Shown here: positions 53,204 through 62,122 of the stretch, piece after piece
Numbering within the stretch: position 1 is the stretch's first letter
Layout of the letters: each line of letters begins with the position of its first letter
Source of the DNA: Sapria himalayana
Lineage: Eukaryota; Streptophyta; Magnoliopsida; Malpighiales; Rafflesiaceae
Reading direction: 5' to 3'
DNA length: 64,000 bases
NCBI GenBank assembly: GCA_029783825.1
Contig: JAREIK010002677.1
Span: 139,411 to 203,410, forward strand
The notes under the pieces: model-generated
Seen by the model: the letters and a program-made list of their open reading frames with translations, nothing else
Databases searched by the model: none
Told to the model about the DNA's origin: nothing
Translations under genes and position numbers: made by a program

Positions 53204-54356
53204 ATGGGACTACAGGAGCACGTGGTTTCAAAACAAAGTAACTCAAGTTCATCAACTGATTCTAATGTGATGTATCTGTTTCACTTGAATATTACTACGA
53301 TGCAGGTTGTCGGTGTAAAATCTGTCATTAACTGATAATCTAGTTTCTGATTCCCAACAAATCATAGTTTCTTTTTTTATTAATGAATATCATGTGGTTC
53401 ATCTGGCTTGACATTCGAGTTTATGTTAGAAAAATATGAGCATTTCTTAGAAATTAATCTTCTTTGATTTGGATTTTAGAATTGGTTTTAGTGTTGATGG
53501 TATCATATCTGCATTTTCTTTTTCTTCTCAGTTGATCACTACTATATTTTTCATTAAGTTTTGTTTCTAACTTGGAATTTGAATTCTACATATTTAGCTA
53601 TTCTTTTTTTTCATCTCAATTGGACTTGCGATTCTATGCATGTTGTTTTAGACTTGCACCGTAATATTCAAAATTTGATTTGATCATCTTTTTTCATTTT
53701 TTTATTTTTGCATTTTCAAGGATCTACACCACGCACTTAATATTCTCATTTGCTATAAGTATAAATGAATATAAAAAAAGTTATTGAAATAAGAGGAAGT
53801 ACATATAATTGGAGAATATGAATGCAAATACACCCATAGACTATGTTGTGCTCCAACTATCACCTAAATCATCATTGTTAGATTTTTTATCTATAATGAT
53901 GTAATATTTTCTACATGTGCATATATAATCTTTCTCTATCTTTCTTTATCTTTCTTTCTCACTAGATATATATGTATGTATATGGTCATTGATTTTTTGT
54001 TCATTGTAGGTGTTATTTGTTCATCAAGAGCAATGGGAAGACAGAGAAGCTTGATACTAGTCTTTTAAAGTCATTTGTGAGTCAGTTAAAAGTCATAGAA
54101 TCACTGAGAGGTCTTGCAGGCTCTTCACTCGAGATCAAAGCAGATCAATTCTAAGATCATGAAACTTACTTTACCAAAGGAACACTCAAAAGGTGACAAA
54201 CAAGACCCACCAATTGTTTTTCTAACCAAAGTTTATTACCACTTTTTCTTTTGAAGGTTCATGTAGTTTTCCAGTGCATCTAAAGTTTTGGAAACTTTTT
54301 ATGCATTTGATGAGGAGATGTCCTAGCTGGAAGTGGCCTAGAAAATTTACTCTCAG
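53204..54356 (+). pseudogene. CIP7-like (COP1-interacting-protein family) gene fragment: 3 exons, 2 introns, with stops
   Basis: Proposed exons are 53204-53305, 54010-54192 and 54257-54356. Introns are 53306-54009 (GT...TTGTAG) and 54193-54256 (GT...TTGAAG), with a third GT donor at 54357. Exon 1 starts MGLQEHVV and ends in YLFHLNITTM, where the family has ALFQLTPTRTR. Exon 2 reads CYLFIKSNGKTEKL, LLKSFVSQLKVIESLRG, then a TAA at 54152-54154 and TYFTKGTLKR. Exon 3 reads FSSASKVLETFYAFDEEMS with three in-frame stops and ends KIYSQ. The order NGKTEKL - FVSQLK - WFTKGTLERF - VSTPEVLE is the N-terminal signature of plant COP1-interacting protein 7-like proteins, nuclear factors tied to light signalling. 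Exon 1 joins exon 2 only with a 1-base shift. The rest of the gene is absent. Introns are kept, so it is a DNA-level copy. It sits just inside the arm of CACTA-like copy D, consistent with capture. Family call by eye. Confidence 0.7.
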
Positions 54357-54904
54357 GTAGTATTATTTTTTAAAAAATATAATCTATTTTTTAAAGAGAA
54401 GATGATTCAAAATTTTATTTACATGGTAAGTCTCATGGAGTTCTTAACTTTGTATTCAAAGAGCTAGAGAACATTCTTCATGTACATTTCCTTCACATCT
54501 CTCCTCAAAATGCACACACTATTGTACTTTGATTTATATTCAAGCTCAACTGATGGATTCAATGTCATTTTTATTGATAGTCCATAGATATTGACTGCTT
54601 TGCCTAAATTAAAATTAAAATAGATCATGATTTCGATGAGATGGTACATTTATTCGCTCAAAAGCAATAAGTCTCGGGTTCAAGACAATTAGATATGACC
54701 TCTTTGATATATCAATGGTAAGATTTGTTGAGAGATATATTTATATACATTTCTCTAACCTTATGTTAGCCAAGAAACTTGTGCATTGAGTACACATATA
54801 TGTTTACACAAATCTAGCTCAATTGATTAATTAAATGTCATTTTTTATTATATTTATCAACTTTGATTGCTTTAAATGAATTGACATAAACATAGATTAT
54901 ATGT
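54357..54904. other. AT-rich DNA after the CIP7-like fragment
   Basis: This is possibly the start of the next intron of the captured gene followed by unrelated DNA. A tRNA-like B-box (GGGTTCAAGAC, 54676-54686) is annotated separately. The 61-codon minus-strand frame at 54464-54649 has no gene-like features. Confidence 0.5.
54630..54730 (+). mobile_element. Possible tRNA-derived SINE remnant
   Basis: GATGAGATGGTACATTTATT (54635 on), then CTCAAAAGCAATAAG, then CGGGTTCAAGAC resembles a tRNA A-box, variable segment and B-box (GGGTTCAAGAC at 54676-54686). The A-box is poor and no tail or target duplication is clear. Confidence 0.3.
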
Positions 54905-54912
54905 ATGTATAT

Positions 54913-54992
<80 letters not shown>

Positions 54993-55280
54993 GTATGTAT
55001 ATAGATATAAAGATATATAGATATATATTTACGTATGTATATAGATATGTATATATGTACGTATTTTGATATATATATGTAGGTATATAGATATATATGT
55101 GTGTGTGTGTGTGTGTAGACAAATATATATATGTATATGTGTGTGTATAGACATATATATATGTGTATATAGATATACACACACACACACACACACATAC
55201 ATACATACATACATATATATATATATATATGTATATGTGTGTGTATGGACATATATATGTGTATATAGACATACATACAT

Positions 55281-55358
<78 letters not shown>

Positions 55359-55366
55359 GAATATAG

Positions 55367-55407
<41 letters not shown>

Positions 55408-55430
55408 GGTGTGTGTGAGTGTGTGTATAT
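54905..55430. repeat. Compound (TA)n / (GTAT)n / (GT)n / (AC)n microsatellite cluster
   Basis: Long (TA)n runs (54912-54980 and 55287-55345) are flanked by GTAT repeats, and (GT)n and (AC)n runs alternate so that parts are inverted copies of each other. Both strands are open in several frames for this reason. The overlapping frames on the two strands (Tyr/Ile, Thr/His and Cys/Val cycles) are artefacts. The cluster abuts the tail of the SINE at 55436-55596. Confidence 0.95.
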
Positions 55431-55435
55431 ATAAT

Positions 55436-55596
55436 TGGGTGGTATCTGACCAAGGGCAATCTACCTGAACCACAAGAGGAATTAATTTTTTTCCAAACAA
55501 ATGATGATATTGATAGCTAGTTAGGAAATAGGATCGAACTCGTAATCTTCAAGTAGTTGTGAATTCAATACCCTACCAACCAAACCACCCTGCCGT
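55436..55596 (-). mobile_element. tRNA-derived SINE
   Basis: Read on the minus strand the element starts GGCAGGGTGGTTTGGTTGG. Its A-box-like TGGTTTGGTTGG (55577-55588) is followed about 35 bp later by a B-box-like GAGTTCGATCC (55531-55541), the internal RNA polymerase III promoter layout. The tRNA-like head is followed by an unrelated body (to about 55436) and then a simple-repeat tail of TATATATACACAC. Such heads are typical of plant SINEs. No clean target duplication is visible, so the copy is probably old. The alternative is a diverged tRNA pseudogene, but the body and tail favour a SINE. Confidence 0.65.
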
Positions 55597-56022
55597 TATT
55601 AGTTGCAATTATATTCTGATTTTAAAGCATTTGCATAAAATTGAAGCCTAATTTAGATTATTTTTTAAGTCATATCATGAATATTTGAATCAAATTAATT
55701 AGAAATTTTAAATTTATATGACTAATATATATTATATAATGATTTTGTTTTAATGATGTTTTTTTAATATAATTATATTTTTATATGTATAAATATGTAT
55801 ACATATGTATAAATGTTTATAAATATTTATACAACATTTACATAATACTATCCATTTATATAATTGTTTATATAACATTTATATAACATATAAAAATGTA
55901 TACATATTTTAAACATTTATATAACATATAAAATTTATATAAATATATAATATTTATAATGTTTATATAAATATTATATACATACTATATAATATTTATA
56001 AAAGTGTTGCATATATATAATT
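55597..56022. repeat. AT-rich spacer ending in the repeat shared with 17900-18117
   Basis: The first about 190 bp shows nothing recognisable. From about 55795 to 56013 the sequence is a second copy of the AT-rich repeat at 17900-18117, with the ordered words ATACATATGTATAAATGTTT, ACTATCCATTTATATAAT and TATAATATTTATAAAAGTGT. It ends 10 bp before the CACTA terminus at 56023. Confidence 0.65.
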
Positions 56023-56149
56023 CACTACAAAAAAATGTTCATTTAGCTAAGGGATTAGCAAGGAATTTATGATTTTTCAATGAAATAAAAATTTGTAACG
56101 GATTAGCGACAGAATATTTTCCTAAATTCTGTTAAAGAAAAGCAGAGAT

Positions 56150-56640
56150 TTTAGCTACGGATTTAGTGATGGTAATTTCCTAGCTAATAAAACCTAGAAT
56201 ATACCTACAAATTTAGTGATTGAATTTCCATAGCTAATAAAACTTGGAATGTAGCGACAGAGTTAGCTACAGAATTACTCTAGCTAATAAAACCCGAAAT
56301 ATAGCCACGTTTTTAGCGACGGAATTTTCCTAGCTAATAAAATTTAGAATATAGTGATATATTTAACAATAGATTTAGTGACACATTTCCCTAGCTAATA
56401 AAATCTAGAATATAGTGGTGCATTTACAGATAGAATTTCTCTGGCTAATAAAATCTGAAATATAGCGACGGAATTTCCTTAGCTAATTATATCTTGATTA
56501 TAGTGATGGATTTTAGCGATGGAATTTTCCTAGCTAATTACATCCAGAATACAACGACGAATTTAGTGATGGAATTTTCCTAGCTAATTACATCAAAAAT
56601 ATAGTGATAGATTTAGCGATGGAATTTTCCTAGTCAATCT
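56150..56640 (+). repeat. 50-bp subterminal tandem repeat, 10 units
   Basis: Each unit reads close to TTTAGCGATGGAATTTTCC, TAGCTAATAAAATCTAGAAT, ATAGTGACGGA. The TAGCTAAT core falls at 56181, 56231, 56281, 56331, 56392, 56442, 56480, 56531, 56581 and 56631 (last one TAGTCAAT). Spacing is therefore 50 or 51 bp except for one 61-bp and one 38-bp step. CACTA elements commonly carry subterminal repeats bound by their transposase, and this array is a strong candidate for such a site. Confidence 0.88.
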
Positions 56641-56711
56641 TTAATTATTTAATTTTTGTTTAATTTATTATTAGTTTTAATATTTTATTTAATTTTGTTT
56701 TTTTAATGTAT

Positions 56712-56770
56712 GTTAATGGTCTATAGATGAGTGATCCTTGAATGATATATCCTCCTCGTAAAATTATAAA
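56712..56770 (+). other. Conserved internal block of the CACTA-like family (copy E)
   Basis: Reads TTAATGGTCTATAGATGAGT, then GATCCTTGAATGATATATCC, then AAAATTATAAAAAAAGGATA. It corresponds to the blocks in copies B, C and D. Confidence 0.7.
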
Positions 56771-57430
56771 AAAAGGATAATATAAATAAATAATATAAAA
56801 AATTAAAAATACAAAAAAAATCATATCAATAAGGACTAAAATAACTATTTTTATGATGTATAAATTTTTAAAAAAAGCATACAAAAAATTTTTTTATAAT
56901 TTTTAAGTAACTTAAAAATTTGTATAAAAGTAACATTAAATAATTAATTCTATACGTATAATAATTTTTTACGAAATTTTAAAAATTAAATTAACATACA
57001 TTAAAATTTCTACTAATAAAAATATAAAATAATTCATTGTATGATTAAATAGAACATATTTTCAAAAATATCTGAATTGACGAATAAACTAGTAAATATT
57101 AATATTATTATAAGTAAAAAAAATTTATGATTATAGGAAACTTTTAAAAAATAATTAATACAAAATTCGAATAAATACATAGATGTTTGCCCCTACTAAA
57201 TTTTTTAAGAATTAAATAATTTAGTAATATTTTTACAATTAGCTTTTAACATTCAGTATTTATTATAATAATAAATATAACTTTTTTTAATTATCTTTTC
57301 ACTTTATGTAATTTTTTGAATTTTAAAAATTATTAATGATATCAAATAATATGAAATTTTATTCCTTTAAAATTATTTCATATTATCTTCATAATAATTA
57401 ATATGAATTTTTAAAAATTTATAACCATAA

Positions 57431-57790
57431 AATGTATATATTTATATATTTTTTAACATTAACAGTATTTTATAACTCTTAGGAGAGTGGCTAGAAGACA
57501 AATAATCTTTTCATGTATGTCTTATTATATAAAGTTCGTAAATTTTGTAGCTATTTGATTTTTTTTATAAGGCTAAACGTATATTTTTTTAAAATTGTTT
57601 ATATATTTATTATTTAACTAATTTTATAATAAAAAATTATAAGATATTTGTTTTTCATGTGTACCTTGCTACACGCACATGAATATTGTTTAAAAATTTT
57701 GATAATATATAAAAAAAGTTAGTCTTTTGATATTATATATATATATTGTTTAATTAATATTTTTATGATTAAAAATTTAAATATTTTGGT
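57431..57790. other. AT-rich interior behind copy E
   Basis: No family, frame or repeat is recognised. The short (TA)n run near 57735-57747 is unremarkable. Confidence 0.5.
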
Positions 57791-58060
57791 AATATATATA
57801 ATCACTTGTTGTCGAGACGCGAGAGACAACTCTAACAAGCGAAGCAGCTAAGTCCTCCGCAGTCCACCTCTATCTCTCGACACTAACACATCAAAACCTA
57901 ATCGAAGAATAATAAAAGCAAGATTTCTTATTGATTTAAGGTATATTTTCTACAATAATTCTTCATCGATTATCTTAATGCAAGAGTGTGCATTTTGATT
58001 CTGTTATTTTTTATTCCGAAATTCTTCTTCATTAATCACCATGGTATGCTTGGATTGCTT
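57791..58060 (+). promoter_or_regulatory. Possible gene 5' leader with ATG next to a splice donor
   Basis: A GC-richer, pyrimidine-biased stretch (57805-57890, including GACGCGAGAGAC, CTCCGCAGTCCACC and CTCTCGACAC) stands out from the AT-rich flanks. It contains AAACCTAATC, close to the plant telo-box. Further on, ATCACCATGGTATGC (58041 ATG) has a good start context with GTATGC immediately after, as in genes whose first intron follows the start codon. No downstream exon is found. This may be captured gene 5' DNA in copy E. It is weak evidence and rests on composition. Confidence 0.25.
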
Positions 58061-58129
58061 ATATAAACTTATTCATATACATACTTCATGCATTTGTGAT
58101 ATAATGCGTTCTCATTGTGTATATGTTGG

Positions 58130-58767
58130 TGGTGCACAATATGTATGCCGACTTGATATCTACATTAGTATACATAACTATATATAAACAATATACATAA
58201 ACATCATACATAAACATAAGTGTATTTTATATGTGTATTTAAACATAACTATGCATCAATATGCATGTGTGATATAATTCAAATTTCTTATATAAGTGTA
58301 TTTTACAATATCTATAACTATAAAAATAGTATACATAAACATAACTATATATAAATATAACAACATATATTTACTATACATACATATATATATATATGTA
58401 TGTATGTATAACTATATATATATATATATATGTATTTAACAATATGTATATCAACATATTACTATATATAAATGTATTTAGCTACATTAATATACATAAC
58501 TATATATAAACAGTAACCATAAAGAGTATACATAAACAGTATTAGGTATGTTGTCTTCATATCTACATCGATATACATAACTATAAATAAATAGTTTTCA
58601 TAAACATAAGTGTATTTTATATAAGTGTATTTAAACATAACTATACATCAATATGCATGTGTGTTATAATTCGAATTTCTTTTATAAGTTTACTTTACTA
58701 TATCTATAAATATAAAAATAGTATACATAAACATAACTATATATAAATATAACATTATATATTTAAT

Positions 58768-58818
<51 letters not shown>

Positions 58819-58890
58819 TATATATATAATTATATATAAATGTATTTAACAATATTTATTCATCATATTACTATATATAGATGTATTTAT
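58130..58890. repeat. Tandem repeat, about 402-bp unit, two copies
   Basis: ATCTACATTAGTATACATAA (58159) and ATCTACATCGATATACATAA (58561) start two copies with the same following words: AAACATAAGTGTATTTTATA, AACATAACTATxCATCAATA, TGCATGTGTG, TATAATTC, CTATAAATATAAAAATAGTA or the equivalent, and a (TA)n run. A third copy begins near 58887 and soon diverges. Confidence 0.8.
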
Positions 58891-59995
58891 CTACATCAAT
58901 ACCTATACATAGCCATATGTCTTCATATATATAATTACATGAAAAACAATATATAACTACATCAACAACATGTATAACTACATGCTTCAGAAACTTAATA
59001 TCCATTCATATCATTCATCTCATTCATACATATTTTTTCTGGATATTGTATAAATCTTTATCATTTTTTCATATATTTTAGGAACTTAAATTTAATTTTT
59101 TCATCCATAAATGTATTTTTATTATATTTTTATATGTTTGTATAATCATTATGATTTAATATGTTTAGATTTTGTATTTTTGTTTAACATAATACTATTT
59201 AACTAAAATTAATTTCTAATAAAAGATTCATTTGTTTAAAATTCATGTTGTAAATTTCAAAATAAATAAGAATATGTTTGTGTAATAAATATTATAAAAA
59301 AATTTTAAAATATATATGTGATGTAGTTTCAATTTACAAACATAAAACTTTAAAATTAAAATTTATTTACAAAATAAAATTTTCGTCTCATAATATGCAA
59401 TATGTTATATTTATTATAAATAAACAATGTTTGAAATGTATTTATTAATTACAAAAAAAACATTGTAAGGTATTAAATTTAAAAAAAATCTAAAAATAAT
59501 TATTGAAAAAAAACAGATTCATATATTGATATGGTCATTTATATATTTTGAATAAAATTAAAAAATAATTACTTGTAGAAAAATTTACTCATGTATTTAT
59601 ATGGTAATTTGTTTTGTTTGAACATAATTAAAGAAATAATTGATTTTTTACAAAACATTAAAGGCATGTATTTATATGCACTACATTATATTTGTTTGAA
59701 TTTTAAAGTTTCTAAAAATTTATTAATAACAATAAATAATAGGAAGAAATTTATCATAAACATTAATATTTTAATAAAAAATTTATATAGAAAAATAAAA
59801 ACAATATTATCTATTTATGAACTATATTTTCATTTTTAACATATATGTAAAAACAAAATAATTTACAAATATGCCAACTTCATTTATTTATGAGTATAAT
59901 GATAGCTATTTTAATATAAATATTTAAAAAACAACTATGAATAAAATAGAAGCTTATATATATAATTCATAATTTCATTTTATGCATTAATATGC
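58891..59995. other. AT-rich spacer
   Basis: No repeat family or gene is recognised. The 82-codon + frame at 59591-59839 is rich in Lys, Ile, Asn and Tyr, as expected from AT-rich DNA, and shows no motif. Confidence 0.55.
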
Positions 59996-60062
59996 TTCAC
60001 ACACACACACACACACACATGCATACACACACACACACATGCACACACACACACACACACGC
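59996..60062. repeat. (AC)n compound microsatellite
   Basis: Three AC runs are separated by ATGCAT/ATGC words. A further (AC)n(AT)n tract lies at 60170-60200. Minus-strand Thr/His/Tyr frames here are artefacts. Confidence 0.95.
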
Positions 60063-60200
60063 AAATATTTGGTTTAAATATAAATAATTTACAATATTTT
60101 ATAAATTGTGTACAATATATAATATTTTATTTTAATTAAATTTTCAAAATCAAAAAATTTTAAATTCATTTACACACACACACACATATATATATATATA

Positions 60201-61020
60201 ATAGATTCATTTGTAACCTTAAAAATACATTACCTATATAGGTATATGTGTATGTTTGTGTGGGTGTACAATAGTATATACATGCATACAAATATATACA
60301 CACAACTTTGAAAATGTAGATACATGTGTGAATATATACAAAAGAACAAAAATGTGTATGTTGATATATAATGTATAGTAATGTATATGGATGTATAAAT
60401 GTGTGTGTGTGTGTAGGGTAGTGTATATGCACATATATATTTTTGCATATATATGTAAATATCAACATTAATTTTGAGAAGAAAAATAATTGAGCACATA
60501 AATATTAACATGTTCCACAAATTTGTGAGAGCATGAGCAAAAAGTGATATTATTGCAAGATACTACTAATCGCCTATCTATAACACTTTGCCTCAAATTT
60601 TGATCAGAGTTCTACTTGCAATGATAAGGTTCATTCAATATTACATACCATGGAGTTACATTTTCATTCAATATTATAATTTGTTCAAATAAAAAAATCT
60701 ATCTAATATCTTTTTCAACAACTCTTCTATCTTCTTTTTCTTGTCTTGATAAGCTATTTTCAATGTTGATTATATGTACATTTCTTATCTAATATCTTTA
60801 GTTTAAACTATTGTAATAGTAAAATCCATCAAATCAATCTAGGCCTGACATCTTTCTTTTCTATGAGATATTTGATTATAGAATATTTAGTATATACTAT
60901 GACTTTGGTTCCCAATAAATATGATATTAATTTTCCAAAAGAAAAGATTGTTGATACAAGTTCTTTCTCTATAGTGGTGTAATTCAATTGGGCATTTGAG
61001 AGTGAGTATTTATCATACTA
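60201..61020. other. Spacer, nothing recognised
   Basis: Mixed AT-rich DNA with a (GT)n run near 60397-60413. The segment 60540-61010 is of higher complexity than its surroundings, but no frame, RNA gene or element end could be supported. Confidence 0.5.
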
Positions 61021-61546
61021 TATGATAACTATTTATAAATATTTGTATAACTATAGAAAACTATTCATAATTTATATTTAACTATATTTGTAACTATGTA
61101 AACTATTTTTATAACTATATTAATAACTATATATAACTATTTTTTTAACTATTTAATATTTTATAACTATATGAGTAATTCTATATAACTATATTTTTTA
61201 AAAAAATATATCATATGTATAATAATATAAACTATATATAATTGTATTTTACTAAATGTATAACTATAAAAATGTTATATATAACTATATCTTTAACTAC
61301 ATACATATTTATAACTATATGTGTATACCTATATATAAATATTTGTAAAATTAAGTAATACTTTATATAATAAAATATAACTATATTTGTATCTATGTAT
61401 ACATATATCTATTCATATAATTAAATCTATATATTTATTTATAACTGTGTATATATTTATATAAAACTACTTATAACTACTTGTTTGAATATATATATAT
61501 ATAATTATATGTTTAAAATAAATCTATTTTAATTATATATACTATA
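61021..61546. repeat. AT-rich satellite (ATAACTATATGT-type) left of the ARF copy
   Basis: Words TATAACTATATGTGTATA, ATATAAATATTTGTA, AACTATATTTGTATCTATGT and TATATTTATTTATAACT occur in the same order as in the units at 62123-64000. This is therefore the beginning of the unit into which the ARF copy was inserted. Confidence 0.75.
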
Positions 61547-62122
61547 GTATAAGAACATATAGAGCTTGACCACCTTCTCTGGTGATCATCTCTTGAGGTC
61601 TATTGATTCTGTTTCTTTCTCTCATTAGATCTCTTTACTGCCATATGACAAAGGGATTTAGATTTAGTTGAAGAAATGGGGGTTACGTTCACAAAGCTAT
61701 TTAGCAAGTTGTTTGCCAACAAGGAGATGAGGATTTTGATGCTAGGTCTTGATGTTGGCAGTAAGAAAACCATTCTGTATAAATTGAAGCTTGGAAAAAT
61801 TGTCACCACAATTCCTACTATTATCTTCAATGTAGAAATTATTGAAAATAAAAACATCAATTTTACTGTGTGAAATGTTGGGGTCAAGACAAGATTCACC
61901 CTTTCTGGAGGGATTACAAACAAAATACCCAAGGTCTCATATTTGTGGTGGACAGCAATGACAGAGATCGAGTTGTTGAAGCTAGTGATGAGTTGCATAG
62001 GATGCTAAACAAGGAAAAGCATAGAGATGCAGTTTTGCTGGTGTTTGCCAATAAACAAGATCTTGTTTGTTTTATATTTTTTGTCTTTTTGTGATTGGAT
62101 CCTAAAGGTATAAGAACATATA
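61547..62122. repeat. 15-bp target-site duplication flanking the ARF retrocopy
   Basis: GTATAAGAACATATA occurs at 61547-61561 and again at 62108-62122, identical in both places. It corresponds to TGTATAATAACATATAACTA in uninterrupted satellite units (about 62638 and 63407). The duplication therefore marks the insertion point and is not just another repeat. Confidence 0.88.
61562..62107 (+). pseudogene. ADP-ribosylation factor 1 (ARF1) processed pseudogene, 3'-truncated
   Basis: ARF1 is a small GTPase that recruits vesicle coats at the Golgi. From ATG 61676 the frame reads [20 protein letters not shown], then [31 protein letters not shown] and NFTV (to about 61869). A TGA at 61871-61873 replaces the Trp of the WDVGGQ motif and one G is missing at about 61881-61884. 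The continuation is in another frame: [54 protein letters not shown] (to 62064). The P-loop GLDAAGKTT has become GLDVGSKKT, so nucleotide binding would be lost even without the stop. The last third of the protein (after NKQDL) is absent. About 43 bp of T-rich sequence follows, with no poly(A). All coding segments are contiguous without introns, and a leader-like stretch precedes the ATG. This fits a reverse-transcribed, spliced copy. Confidence 0.93.

Larger units (their letters stand above)
56023..57430. mobile_element. CACTA-like element copy E, terminal arm
   Basis: It begins CACTACAAAAAAATGTTC. It carries a strong subterminal tandem repeat (56150-56640), then the conserved block at 56712-56770 and words shared with copies C and D: CCCCTACTAAATTTTTTAAG near 57190 and TATCAAATAATATGAAATTT near 57338. 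Homology stops near 57430. No right terminus or target duplication was found. The minus-strand frame at 56660-56884 lies across the conserved block and is not supported as a gene. Confidence 0.78.

Noticed and set aside
54838..55500. Long overlapping open frames on both strands with Tyr/Ile and Thr/His cycles
   Set aside because: They are translations of (TA)n, (GTAT)n and (GT/AC)n microsatellites. They are open on both strands because the tracts are near-palindromic.
55531..55588. A functional tRNA gene on the minus strand
   Set aside because: A- and B-box-like words exist, but no cloverleaf with acceptor and anticodon stems can be formed. A SINE head is the better reading.
56660..56884. 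74-codon minus-strand hydrophobic frame
   Set aside because: It lies on the conserved CACTA-like block. The same frame is interrupted in the other copies, and composition explains the hydrophobicity.
59591..59839. 82-codon + frame
   Set aside because: Composition (Ile, Lys, Asn, Tyr, Leu) is that of AT-rich DNA, with no motif and no gene context.
60166..60520. Overlapping minus-strand frames rich in Thr, His, Tyr and Cys
   Set aside because: They derive from (AC)n/(GT)n-related sequence and share the same DNA in several frames.
61600..61998. 132-codon minus-strand frame
   Set aside because: It is antisense to the ARF1 retrocopy, which accounts for its length. No independent motif is visible.
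61676..62094. A functional ARF GTPase gene
   Set aside because: The P-loop is changed, Trp is replaced by TGA, a base is missing in the DVGGQ motif and the C-terminal third is absent.
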